From: Gracilibacter sp. BRH_c7a
GTDB lineage: Bacteria > Bacillota > Desulfitobacteriia > Desulfitobacteriales > Syntrophobotulaceae
Length of the DNA: 64,000 nucleotides
NCBI GenBank assembly: GCA_001516055.1
Contig: LOEZ01000080.1
Span: forward strand, 17,091-81,090
Direction: 5' to 3'
Below, in pieces: positions 27,381-36,029 of this stretch. Within the stretch, counting starts at the first letter, position 1; the number at the start of each line of letters is the position of its first letter. The notes beneath the pieces are model-generated. The model saw only the letters and a list, made by a program, of their open reading frames with translations, was not told where the DNA came from and did no database searches. A program made the translations under genes and the position numbers.

Positions 27381-27809
27381 TTAATATTTCTTGTTATCAT
27401 CAGAATGAAGAGCATGTTTTAATTTGTTTATTGCTTCAATCAAAGAGTCGGTACTTTTCAGCACGATTTCATCCTTTTGAGCTTTGCCTTGGGATAGCTT
27501 CTCCTGGATAGATAATCTGACCTTTAAAGCCTTTCCTTCCAGTTCCCCCATATAGCCCCTCAGATTTTCTTCAACATTTTCCTGAGTTTTACCTACTTTG
27601 CTCAGGACCTCATCTTTGGCTTTGGAAACCCTTTCCTTGGAGAGGTTTTCAACATCCTCTAAACGCTTTTCAACGGAAGCTTTCATTTCGTTTAAGTTTT
27701 CCAGAATATCTTCTCTAATTTCTTTAGACTCCGAGACTGTTTCTTCTTTGATTACAGTAGTGAGTTCTTGAAGTTTGGCCTTAATTCTTTCCATACCATC
27801 TCTAGCCAT
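27381..27809 (-). CDS. Amphipathic helical (apolipoprotein-like) protein
   Basis: 142 residues, almost wholly charged heptad-type helix (KAKLQELTTVIKEETVSESK...). No cysteine, signal peptide or membrane segment. Such proteins are annotated as YtxH-like or coiled-coil; they may bind membranes or act as stress proteins. No function can be assigned. GGAGGA precedes the ATG. The 265-bp gap upstream (27810-28074) holds nothing I recognise. Confidence 0.65.
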   Translation of the reverse strand: MARDGMERIKAKLQELTTVIKEETVSESKEIREDILENLNEMKASVEKRLEDVENLSKERVSKAKDEVLSKVGKTQENVEENLRGYMGELEGKALKVRLSIQEKLSQGKAQKDEIVLKSTDSLIEAINKLKHALHSDDNKKY

Positions 27810-28074
27810 GCAGATTCCTCCTTCAACATATTGTATTTTAGAAGAGTTGAGTTCCTAAAAAAGCGGTATTTTTCTTGAATACTGACTTCGCCATTTTATG
27901 GTAATTACCTTCTTGAAAGTAATAATAATTTGTATTTCAGTAAGACTAAGAAAACAAAAGTAATTTGATATATTCACTTCACTAAACATATAATAATTGG
28001 CAAGTAAATAAATAAGGACTATATTCATTTATTCATTAGATGAGCAGTCTAGTACTTCAATAAAAAAAGGAAAG

Positions 28075-29001
28075 ATGAAAATGAAAAATAACAGGAATTA
28101 TGTACTATGTATTTCTATTGTGCTTCTTATCTTCATTTCCGGTTGTACCCAAGTACTCCCTAAAGAAGAGAAGACAGAAACAATAACCCTTTATTATGCT
28201 GATTCGGAGAATAATGACTTCGTTCTTGAAGAACGCCAGATATCATTCACAGACCAGGAAGAAAAGTATAAAGTAACGTTAGAAGAATTAATAAAAGGTC
28301 CAGATAATAAAGATAATAGGGTAAATATTTCTGAAACTACTAAAATCTACGGGACTATCAGCCAGGACGATGGCTTGTTGGTAAATTTTAGTCAGGAATT
28401 CAATCAGTTCGGAGGAAGTATGGCGGAAGTTATGGCTGTGGGCTCGGTCGTAAATACGATGACTCAGTTCGAAGAGGTTAACAGAGTGAAAATCTTGGTA
28501 GATGGAGAAGAATTAACAGGACCCTCAGGGCAGCCTCGGGGTTTCATGCAAAGTTTTGAGAAAGAAGTAAAGGGAACTGAAGAACAAGCAATAAAGCTAT
28601 ATTTCAGCAATGAAGATGCTGATGCAGTAAGAGGTGAAACAAGAATAATTGATATTTCTAAGACTGCTAGCAGAGAGGAAATACTGCAGATGGTTTTGGA
28701 AGAGTTAATAGAAGGGCCAGAAAATTCTAATTTGAATAGAACAATCCCCCCTGAAGTTAAAGTAAAATCTATTAAAATTAATAATCAAACAGCAATTGTT
28801 GACTTCTCTGAGGAGATGCATACTAAACATTGGGGAGGAGCTGCTGGAGAAAGCATGACAATCAATTCCTTGGTTAATACCCTTACCGAATTTGACTATA
28901 TCGAGCTGGTAAAACTTACGGTTGAGGGGCAACCCCTAGCTATTGAACATGCAATATTAGAGGAACCCCTCCCGCGTAATAATGCTATGATTGAACAGTA
29001 A
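28075..29001 (+). CDS. GerMN-domain lipoprotein (sporulation/germination)
   Basis: 308 residues. A lipoprotein signal ends in the lipobox IFISGC (Cys at about 24). Two GerMN domains follow (about 38-150 and 165-290), each with the pattern LEELIKGP / LEELIEGP, DDGLLVNFS / TAIVDFS and VNTMTQF / VNTLTEF. GerM-type proteins are needed for sporulation and normal cortex. A second ATG at 28081 has better spacing from AAGG and may be the true start. Convergent with the CotF pair. Confidence 0.87.
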   Translation: MKMKNNRNYVLCISIVLLIFISGCTQVLPKEEKTETITLYYADSENNDFVLEERQISFTDQEEKYKVTLEELIKGPDNKDNRVNISETTKIYGTISQDDGLLVNFSQEFNQFGGSMAEVMAVGSVVNTMTQFEEVNRVKILVDGEELTGPSGQPRGFMQSFEKEVKGTEEQAIKLYFSNEDADAVRGETRIIDISKTASREEILQMVLEELIEGPENSNLNRTIPPEVKVKSIKINNQTAIVDFSEEMHTKHWGGAAGESMTINSLVNTLTEFDYIELVKLTVEGQPLAIEHAILEEPLPRNNAMIEQ

Positions 29002-29009
29002 GTCTTAAC

Positions 29010-29378
29010 CTAGCTTTGAGGATAAGGCAACTGAACTTTATATTTAGTAAACATATCCAAAGCATCATCTATCTGAGGTTGGGCAGCTATATCGGCTTGA
29101 TATTCACCAAGATTGAAAAGCTCTTCAAAAAGATGACGTTGAGCTAGTTTAAGGTTACTAAGATTTTCGGTGACTACGTTATAAAGCTGTTGGCATAATA
29201 CCTCTTTGGAGCCGGTAGTGTAACTCTCAATAATATGTTTCTCACTGAGAAGAACATCATTGAGACGATCACGTACATTAAAGCTAGGGTCCTTTTCTTC
29301 TGGTAACACAGGAGACTTGCCTTTACCAACCTTCTGAACCCCAAATGGGCTGGTAACGGTTGAAGAAGTATCAATCAC
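29010..29378 (-). CDS. CotF-family spore coat protein
   Basis: 122 residues. The helical segment RDRLNDVLLSEKHIIESYTTG and the YNVVTENLSNLKLAQRHLFEELFNLGEY segment (quoted in parts) are the ferritin-like CotF/coat signature. The start overlaps the stop of the gene upstream (ATGA), so the two are coupled. Expected in the outer spore layers made by the mother cell. Confidence 0.82.
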   Translation of the reverse strand: MIDTSSTVTSPFGVQKVGKGKSPVLPEEKDPSFNVRDRLNDVLLSEKHIIESYTTGSKEVLCQQLYNVVTENLSNLKLAQRHLFEELFNLGEYQADIAAQPQIDDALDMFTKYKVQLPYPQS

Positions 29379-29599
29379 TGTACCATTCCTCCTTGTTGAG
29401 ATTGTTGTTGAGTCTGCTGTTGTAGATAATTCAAGACCTTTGTGTAATTTTGTTGGTGAACTTGGCCGACACTGTTAAATATGCCTTGAAAATTGGGATC
29501 CACTTCCTGATTTGCATAGCTACTACACTTCTTGGCCATCAGAAGTTCCCAGGAAAGAAAGTCTTTAATATAGCTTAATTCTTTAACAGATAAACTCAA
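29375..29599 (-). CDS. CotF-like spore coat protein, shorter partner
   Basis: 74 residues from TTG 29599, chosen because AGGAGG lies 8 nt upstream. The sequence SLSVKELSYIKDFLSWELLM followed by a Gln-rich tail (QQQTQQQSQQGG) is typical of small clostridial coat proteins encoded next to CotF. Couples translationally to the next gene. Confidence 0.75.
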   Translation of the reverse strand: MSLSVKELSYIKDFLSWELLMAKKCSSYANQEVDPNFQGIFNSVGQVHQQNYTKVLNYLQQQTQQQSQQGGMVQ

Positions 29600-29668
29600 G
29601 AGACACACCTCCTTGTTATTTCAGCTTTTAGTCTTTGCTTTTAGCTATAACCTTATGTAAGGAGATGC

Positions 29669-29701
29669 AAAAAACCTAAGGCCCTCAGACCTTAGGTTTT
29701 T
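29669..29701. terminator. Bidirectional terminator
   Basis: AAAAACCTAAGG / CCTTAGGTTTTT stem with T tracts on both strands. On the minus strand it is the first terminator after the ABC-F gene, so the element at 29711-29950 lies within that transcript's 3' region. Confidence 0.8.
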
Positions 29702-29710
29702 AAACATATT

Positions 29711-29950
29711 GGTGGTATTTGTGTATTACTTAGCGAACCTTAGAGCAGAGAAGCGTCGAGAACGTAGCTGATGAAGCGTTAAGATGTGCCAAACCTCAGG
29801 TATTACACTGAGGTTTGGCACATTAGAGGAATCAGCAAGTGAACATCTTCGGCGCGTGGTACGTTTGTCTCTTGCGGAGATAAACGCCGAAGCCGCAAAC
29901 TACAAAGAATTACATACCGGCGCACGGGCGGGTAATGCACAAATATCACC
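29711..29950. repeat. 240-bp GC-rich structured element with 18-bp terminal inverted repeats
   Basis: Terminal arms GGTGGTATTTGTGTATTA (29711-29728) and TAATGCACAAATATCACC (29933-29950) are complementary with two differences, both G-U compatible in a plus-strand RNA. Inside are a 15-bp perfect hairpin (29784-29823) and a second two-part hairpin (29847-29892, arms CTTCGGCG/CGCCGAAG). The interior is visibly richer in G and C than its surroundings and has no convincing reading frame. It may be a miniature inverted-repeat transposable element or a structured RNA. No clean target-site duplication is visible. Confidence 0.6.
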
Positions 29951-29965
29951 ATAAACTTTAAATTA

Positions 29966-31579
29966 TCAACTATACATAGACTCAAGCAAAGCTTTAATGG
30001 TATCACTTTCTAAATACTCATCATAGGTAAGCTGTCTATCAACCAAACCTTGAGGAGTGATCTCGATAATTCTATTCGCTATTGTCTGAACAAATTGATG
30101 GTCCTGAGACACGAATAGAACAGTACCATTAAAATCAATCAAACCGTTGTTAAGAGCTGTGATAGACTCTAAATCCAGATGGTTGGTCGGTTCATCCAAA
30201 AGAAGAACATTGGCACCGCTAAGCATCATTTTGGACAGCATACAGCGGACTTTTTCACCACCGGAAAGAACGTTCACAGGCTTTAAAGACTCTTCACCTG
30301 AAAAAAGCATCCGACCTAGGAATCCTCTTACAAATGATTCATCTGGGTCTTTGGAAAATTGCCTGAGCCAATCCACCAGGCTCAGATTCGAATCAAAGAA
30401 ATGAGAGTTATCTTTAGGGAAATAAGCTTGGGAAGTAGTAATACCCCAGCTAAACTCTCCACTATCGGGAACTATTTCCCCCATTAGTACTTTGAACAGC
30501 GTAGTCTTAGCATTCTCGTTAGGTCCCACAAAAGCAATTTTATCTCCTGTATTAACCATAAAAGAAATATTATCCAGAACCTTTTCACCGTCGATAGTAC
30601 AAGTAAGATTCTGAACAGTCAATAGATTATTACCAGCTTCCCTGTCAGAGTTAAAGGCGATATAAGGATATTTGCGGGAGGATGGCTTAATATCATCTAA
30701 GGTGATTTTCTCTAATAATTTTTTGCGGGAGGTTGCTTGCTTTGCTTTAGAAGCATTGGAGCTGAACCTTTGGATAAACCTCTGTAAATCTGCTATCTTA
30801 TCTTCTTTTTTCTTATTAGACTCCCTCATTAACCTCAGAGCCAATTGGCTCGATTCATACCAGAAATCGTAATTACCTACAAACATCTGAATCTTACCGA
30901 AGTCTATATCAACAATATGCGTACAAACTTTATTTAAAAAGTATCTGTCATGAGAGACTACAATTACCGTACTTTCGAAGTTCAAAAGGAAATTCTCCAA
31001 CCAGATTTTAGATTGTAAATCCAAATGGTTGGTTGGTTCATCCAAGAGCAGGATATGAGGATTACCGAATAAAGCTTGAGCCAAAAGGACACGAACTTTT
31101 TGGTTTCCATCTAATTCGCTCATTTTTTTGGAGTGAAGATCTTTAGTGATACCCAAGCCCATTAACAATTCGCCTGCTTCAGATTCAGCTTGCCATCCAT
31201 CCATCTCAGCGAACTCACCTTCCAGCTCTGAAGCTCTTAGCCCATCTTCCTCATTAAAATCAGGCTTTTCATAGAGGGAATCTTTCTCTACCATTATTTC
31301 ATAAAGCCTAGCATGCCCCATGATAACAGTATTAATAACTTCGAACTCTTCAAACTCATAATGATCCTGTTTTAGAACAGCAATCCGTTCCCCAGGAGTA
31401 ACTGTCACGTCCCCTTTAGTAGACTCTATCTCACCAGATAGTATCTTCAAAAGTGTGGATTTTCCTGACCCATTTGCTCCGATTACGCCGTAACAGTTTC
31501 CGGGTGTAAATTTTAGGTTTACATCTTCAAACAATGCTCTTTTACCGTAACGTAAGGTTAAATTTTCTGTACTTATCAT
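29966..31579 (-). CDS. ABC-F family ATPase
   Basis: 537 residues with two ABC domains and no membrane segment. Domain 1: Walker A GANGSGKS at 34-41, Walker B with DEPTNHLD, but a degenerate signature LDGNQKV. Domain 2: a non-canonical Walker A, GPNENAKTT, and a normal LSGGEKV with DEPTNHLD. The basic interdomain linker (KKKEDKIADLQRFIQRF...) fits ABC-F proteins that enter the ribosomal E site to modulate translation or give antibiotic protection. The subtype resembles YkpA/YbiT. ATG start; upstream is a strong terminator of the neighbouring gene. Confidence 0.9.
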   Translation of the reverse strand: MISTENLTLRYGKRALFEDVNLKFTPGNCYGVIGANGSGKSTLLKILSGEIESTKGDVTVTPGERIAVLKQDHYEFEEFEVINTVIMGHARLYEIMVEKDSLYEKPDFNEEDGLRASELEGEFAEMDGWQAESEAGELLMGLGITKDLHSKKMSELDGNQKVRVLLAQALFGNPHILLLDEPTNHLDLQSKIWLENFLLNFESTVIVVSHDRYFLNKVCTHIVDIDFGKIQMFVGNYDFWYESSQLALRLMRESNKKKEDKIADLQRFIQRFSSNASKAKQATSRKKLLEKITLDDIKPSSRKYPYIAFNSDREAGNNLLTVQNLTCTIDGEKVLDNISFMVNTGDKIAFVGPNENAKTTLFKVLMGEIVPDSGEFSWGITTSQAYFPKDNSHFFDSNLSLVDWLRQFSKDPDESFVRGFLGRMLFSGEESLKPVNVLSGGEKVRCMLSKMMLSGANVLLLDEPTNHLDLESITALNNGLIDFNGTVLFVSQDHQFVQTIANRIIEITPQGLVDRQLTYDEYLESDTIKALLESMYS

Positions 31580-31617
31580 GTCTACCTTTTCCTTTTAATT
31601 TTTTGGATTGCCTAAAC

Positions 31618-31650
31618 TATAAAAAACCCTCCCAGGAAACCCTGGGAGGG
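31618..31650 (-). terminator. Terminator of the zinc-ribbon gene
   Basis: Perfect stem CCCTCCCAGG / CCTGGGAGGG, followed on the minus strand by six Ts. Confidence 0.88.
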
Positions 31651-31667
31651 CTCTTAATTACAAAGAT

Positions 31668-31970
31668 TTACCAGTTGTTTCTTGAGCGGGGTTGGTAACA
31701 GTCACGGCAGTAAACCGGCTTATCACCAGTAGGTTGGAAAGGAACTGTGGTTTCTTTACCGCAAGCTGAACATACTGCAGGGAACATTTCGCGTTGTTGG
31801 CGACCAAAGCCACCGCCGCCTCTGTTCTGCTGTTTTCTAGCCGCACGGCATTCTGGGCAACGACCAGGTTCATTTGTAAATCCTTTTTCTGCGTAGAACT
31901 CTTGTTCTGAAGCAGTGAAAGCGAATTCACATCCACAGTCTTTGCAACTTAGTGTTTTGTCATTATACAT
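31668..31970 (-). CDS. Zinc-ribbon protein with two CxxC-type domains
   Basis: 100 residues from ATG 31970 (AGGAGG 7 nt before). The N-terminal ribbon reads LSCKDCGCEFAFTASEQEFY with a CPEC partner. A Gly/Arg/Gln-rich linker joins the second ribbon, VCSACGKETTVPF and YCRDCY. This matches the 'probable zinc-ribbon' proteins common in anaerobes, thought to bind nucleic acid; the function is not established. The leader at 31971-32060 carries a small hairpin (AGGGAAG / CTTCCCT, 32002-32023). Confidence 0.85.
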   Translation of the reverse strand: MYNDKTLSCKDCGCEFAFTASEQEFYAEKGFTNEPGRCPECRAARKQQNRGGGGFGRQQREMFPAVCSACGKETTVPFQPTGDKPVYCRDCYQPRSRNNW

Positions 31971-32222
31971 ATAACGACCTCCTAGATTATTTACCCGCCA
32001 CAAGGGAAGTTCGACATCTTCCCTGAGCCTTAGGCAATCGAGAAGGTCTAAGCAAATCCACATGAACTAACGAGCTTATATAATTATATCCAGAAATAAC
32101 CTAATTGTCAATTATCATAAGGGCTGAATTCCCTATTATACAAGGGTTTTTAGACAAGAATATGGTATACTAGATAAAAAATACCTTCTAGTTTATTAAT
32201 TATTTATATGGAGCGTGCAAAA

Positions 32223-34403
32223 ATGGGCAAAAGTTTAGTCTTAACAGAGAAACCTTCGGTAGGACGTGAGATAGCCAAAGTTCTGAATTGTAATCAAAAA
32301 GGAAACGGTTATTTCAGTAGTTCTAAATATATTGTATCTTGGGCTTTGGGGCACCTTGTAACCTTAGCTGATCCGGAAAAATATGATGCCAAATATAAGA
32401 ACTGGAGACTGGAAGATCTCCCTATGCTTCCCGAGAAGATGGAATTAGAAGTCATCAAAGAAACATCAAAACAATTCAGTGTTGTGAAGAACTTGATGAG
32501 AATGCCTGATATCACAGAACTGATTATCGCTACAGATGCTGGAAGGGAAGGGGAATTAGTAGCCAGGTGGATTATCCAGAAAGCAGGCTGGCGTAAACCA
32601 ATTAAACGCTTATGGATATCTTCTCAAACCGATAGAGCCATCAAAGAAGGATTTAACAACTTAAAGCCGGGTAAAGACTACGAGAACCTTTATGCTTCCG
32701 CAGAGTGCAGGGCAGAAGCCGATTGGCTGGTAGGATTAAATGTCACAAGAGCGTTAGCCTGTAAATTCAATGCCCAGCTTTCTGCCGGCCGGGTGCAAAC
32801 ACCAACTCTTGCTCTCGTTGTCAACAGAGAGCAAGAAATCAAGAATTTTGTACCCCAGGACTATTGGACAGTGAATGCCAACACTCAAGGATTTTCCCTG
32901 CGTTGGCAAGATAAAAAAAGCGGACAGACCCGAATCTTTAATAGAAAAACAGCAGAAGAGATAGAGGCTAAGGTAACAGGACAAACAGGAAAAATCATCG
33001 AGATTAAGAAAGAAACAAAGAAAGAATTGCCTCCTTTAGCCTACGATCTTACAGAACTACAGAGGGATGCTAACCGTAGATATGGTTATTCGGCGAAGAA
33101 CACATCTTCTATCATGCAGCAACTATATGAGAGCCATAAACTTGTCACCTATCCCAGAACAGATTCTCGTCATATTACTGAAGATATAGTACCAACTCTA
33201 CCAGAACGTTTAAAAAGTATCGCCATTGGGCCATACGTGCAATTAGTCAAAAACGTTCTCCATAATAAGCTCAAACCAACGAAGCGATTTGTAGATAACT
33301 CTAAAGTATCTGATCATCATGCGATTATCCCGACTGAACAGTTTGTTCAGTTGTCTAAACTGACTAGAGAAGAAAGCAATATTTATGATCTCATAGTTAA
33401 AAGATTCCTCGCAGTCCTGTCACCTCCTTTTGAATATGAACAGACATCCGTCAAGGCAGACGTTAAAGGAGAGATATTTACCGTCCAAGGTAAAGTAGTC
33501 ACACAAAAAGGATGGAAGAATATTTATCAGGGAAACGACGACTGGGAAGATGAAAATGAAGACCAGGAAAGAGAGCAAAATCTACCAGTTATCCGTCAAG
33601 GAGACAGCTTACCTATCCTATCCGTGACAGCGAAGCAAGGAAAAACCAAACCACCCGCCAGATATACCGAAGCCACATTACTCTCAGCAATGGAGCATCC
33701 CGGCAAGATGATTGATGATCGGGAATTAAGAGAAGCGATCCAGAAAACCAGCGGGCTAGGCACACCAGCTACGCGAGCAGAAATAATCGAGAAGCTGCTA
33801 AGCTCTTTTTATATGGAGCGAAACGGCAAGGAAATAGTTCCAACTTCTAAGGGAATCCAACTCCTGGGACTAGTACCACCGGAACTCAGATCTCCAGAAC
33901 TAACTGCTCAGTGGGAACAACAACTGACTGAGATAAGCAAAGGCAAGGTAAATGGGAATCAATTTCTCAGCAAAATAAGGGATTATTCAGCCCAACTCGT
34001 AAAAACAGTTAAAGGAAGCAGTCAAACATTCCGTCATGATAATCTTACCCGAAACAAATGTCCGGAGTGTGGCAAATTTCTCTTGCAGGTTAAAGGCAAA
34101 AAAGGAGAAATGTATGTCTGTCAAGATCGTGAATGCGGCTACCGCAAAGGTATTTCTTTAATCTCCAATGCCAGATGCCCCCAGTGTCATAAAAAGATGG
34201 AAATGCGTGGAGAAGGAGAGAACAAACTTTTCACCTGTACTTGCGGTTTCCGTGAAAAGCTCTCTGTCTTCCAAAAAAGAAAAGAAGAAACCAAAGGAAG
34301 TATCAATAAAAAAGAAGCAAGCAGATACCTTCAACAACAAAAAAGTGAAGCCCCCATCAACACAGCCTTAGCCGACGCCCTCGCTAAACTCAAAAAGAAC
34401 TAA
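32223..34403 (+). CDS. topB: DNA topoisomerase III
   Basis: 726 residues from ATG 32223. The upstream ATG lies in its own ribosome binding site GGAGCG, so the second is preferred. TOPRIM domain: LTEKPSVGREIA and ATDAGREGE. Catalytic tyrosine in LVTYPRTDSRHI (about residue 300). The C-terminus holds two zinc-finger modules (CPECGKF...CQDRECGY and CPQCHKK...CTCGF). It decatenates DNA by single-strand passage. The gene ends directly at a REP-like repeat. Confidence 0.96.
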   Translation: MGKSLVLTEKPSVGREIAKVLNCNQKGNGYFSSSKYIVSWALGHLVTLADPEKYDAKYKNWRLEDLPMLPEKMELEVIKETSKQFSVVKNLMRMPDITELIIATDAGREGELVARWIIQKAGWRKPIKRLWISSQTDRAIKEGFNNLKPGKDYENLYASAECRAEADWLVGLNVTRALACKFNAQLSAGRVQTPTLALVVNREQEIKNFVPQDYWTVNANTQGFSLRWQDKKSGQTRIFNRKTAEEIEAKVTGQTGKIIEIKKETKKELPPLAYDLTELQRDANRRYGYSAKNTSSIMQQLYESHKLVTYPRTDSRHITEDIVPTLPERLKSIAIGPYVQLVKNVLHNKLKPTKRFVDNSKVSDHHAIIPTEQFVQLSKLTREESNIYDLIVKRFLAVLSPPFEYEQTSVKADVKGEIFTVQGKVVTQKGWKNIYQGNDDWEDENEDQEREQNLPVIRQGDSLPILSVTAKQGKTKPPARYTEATLLSAMEHPGKMIDDRELREAIQKTSGLGTPATRAEIIEKLLSSFYMERNGKEIVPTSKGIQLLGLVPPELRSPELTAQWEQQLTEISKGKVNGNQFLSKIRDYSAQLVKTVKGSSQTFRHDNLTRNKCPECGKFLLQVKGKKGEMYVCQDRECGYRKGISLISNARCPQCHKKMEMRGEGENKLFTCTCGFREKLSVFQKRKEETKGSINKKEASRYLQQQKSEAPINTALADALAKLKKN

Positions 34404-34408
34404 AGTCA

Positions 34409-34435
34409 TAAAGTCAGGGACGGTTCTTCACTTTA
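34409..34435 (+). repeat. REP-like hairpin repeat, copy B
   Basis: Stem TAAAGT / ACTTTA around CAGGGACGGTTCTTC. It begins six bases after the topB stop codon and has a partial duplicate (AAAGTCAT) before it. Confidence 0.85.
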
Positions 34436-34472
34436 CGCGTCAAAGAATATTAATGAGAAAAAGGAGTTTGTA

Positions 34473-34931
34473 ATGAAAGGATTCCTAAGAAATCTAGCCT
34501 TAATTGCAGTTGTAGCATTTATTTTGCAGGGTATATGGGAATACACAGTATGCGGACTGTTTTACACAATGAGTAACCTAGGACATACCAGACTTATGTT
34601 AAGTGCTACTTTCGGGGATATGGTGATGAGTATTGCGCTTTATGGTCTATTAGTGTTCGTTAATAGGGATGTCAATTGGGTAAATAAAAAGTGGCGTAGA
34701 CATGATTATGTAATTACGACTCTATACGCCTTATTTTTGAGTTTTTACTTTGAGATTAGCGCATTGCAAATCGAACGCTGGGGATATGATCCCATTATGC
34801 CGATAATCCCGACCACACCGATAGCATTTCTTCCGGTACTCCAACTTTTGATACTTCTCCCGATTATCTTTGCTCTAACCAAGCAACTAAATAAAAAATT
34901 GAGTTCAAGTTATAAAAGCGTAAAGTCATAA
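34473..34931 (+). CDS. Four-helix membrane protein, unknown
   Basis: 152 residues with hydrophobic segments at about 5-25, 42-62, 78-98 and 118-138. No domain recognised. AAAAAGGAG lies upstream of the ATG. The loop NWVNKKWRRHD is basic, indicating a cytoplasmic side. It lies after topB, separated from it by repeat B. Confidence 0.6.
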   Translation: MKGFLRNLALIAVVAFILQGIWEYTVCGLFYTMSNLGHTRLMLSATFGDMVMSIALYGLLVFVNRDVNWVNKKWRRHDYVITTLYALFLSFYFEISALQIERWGYDPIMPIIPTTPIAFLPVLQLLILLPIIFALTKQLNKKLSSSYKSVKS

Positions 34932-35092
34932 CATAAGTTAAAAAGAATTTAAATGCATTAAAAAAGCATTAGATACTTAAGGAAATAGGCAACGACTCTT
35001 CAAAAGATCACTTAAGAAATAGGAGTAGAGGCGGTTAGCATTATATTTATGGGAATAGTATGTAATGACATTTCTAGACATAGAGTATATTC

Positions 35093-35995
35093 ATGAGCAG
35101 TTTTTTTTTGAATCATAATTTAAGATTGCGAATAGGCTGGAAGATAACGATTACCTTAATCTCCTTTGTAGTTCTTTCACTCCTATCCAACCTGATCTTT
35201 ACTGTGGGATATTCAGCTTACTTGTTTTCAACTGAAAAAGTAGGACTGGAATCTCCTGACCTTCTAAGCCAATATTTACAGACCAGGCCTGTAGTTATGG
35301 TCTTGATTCTATTGCAGGCAGCGAGTATGGTCTTCGTAGTGTTACTGTTTTGGAAGGTGTTTGAAAAGCGCTCTATCAAGGAAATTGGCTTAACCAACCC
35401 CCTGTTCTATCTTAAAGAGCTTTTCTCTGGACTGGTCATGGGGTTTATCGCCATGACTATCGTTTTCTTAGTGCTCTACCTAACAGGACAGATTACTATA
35501 AGTCTCTATACCGTTGACCCAAGCATTATCGGTATTCTCCTAACAGACTTTCTCCTTTTTGCCGTTGTTGGTTTCAATGAGGAGCTATTTGCCAGGGGTT
35601 ACTGTATAACTCTTTTACAAGAGAGTAATAAAAGATGGATGATCTTCGTAGTTCCTTCTCTTTTGTTCTCTCTGATGCACATCCTAAACCCAGGACTAAC
35701 GGTGTTGGCGTTGCTAAACATTTTTTTGGCTGGTATACTCTTAGCTTATATGTTCATAATAACAAGAAATTTATGGATGCCAATTGGCTATCACATAACT
35801 TGGAACTATTTTCAGGGTAGTATCTTTGGCTTTAGAGTAAGTGGTAGCGAGTTCGGTGGAATCTTCCATGTTGAACAAACCGGCGCAAACATCATAAACG
35901 GTGGAGAATTCGGACCCGAAGGCGGGTTAGTGACAACCGCTGTTTTAGCCTTAGGAATATTATTTTTAATAAGGCGAAATATAAGAAATTATTAA
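35093..35995 (+). CDS. CPBP-family intramembrane glutamic protease
   Basis: 300 residues, about eight membrane helices. The conserved EExxxR-type motif appears as NEELFARGY (about 165), then FSLMHILNPG with the metal/active-site His, and NYFQGSIFG near the C-terminus (the third motif). Rce1/CPBP family members act on prenylated proteins or bacteriocin peptides; the substrate is unknown here. ATG start with only a weak ribosome binding site. Monocistronic. Confidence 0.87.
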   Translation: MSSFFLNHNLRLRIGWKITITLISFVVLSLLSNLIFTVGYSAYLFSTEKVGLESPDLLSQYLQTRPVVMVLILLQAASMVFVVLLFWKVFEKRSIKEIGLTNPLFYLKELFSGLVMGFIAMTIVFLVLYLTGQITISLYTVDPSIIGILLTDFLLFAVVGFNEELFARGYCITLLQESNKRWMIFVVPSLLFSLMHILNPGLTVLALLNIFLAGILLAYMFIITRNLWMPIGYHITWNYFQGSIFGFRVSGSEFGGIFHVEQTGANIINGGEFGPEGGLVTTAVLALGILFLIRRNIRNY

Positions 35996-36029
35996 ACAAT
36001 TGCATGTATGTAAAAAAAAATAGGGATTA

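Noticed and set aside
29711..29950. Known ncRNA classes (SRP, 6S, HEARO, riboswitches) for the element
   Set aside because: I could not match any conserved core motif of these families by eye, so no name is given.
29803..30006. 67-codon minus-strand frame across the 240-bp element
   Set aside because: Runs through long hairpins and has no ribosome binding site. The region looks structural.
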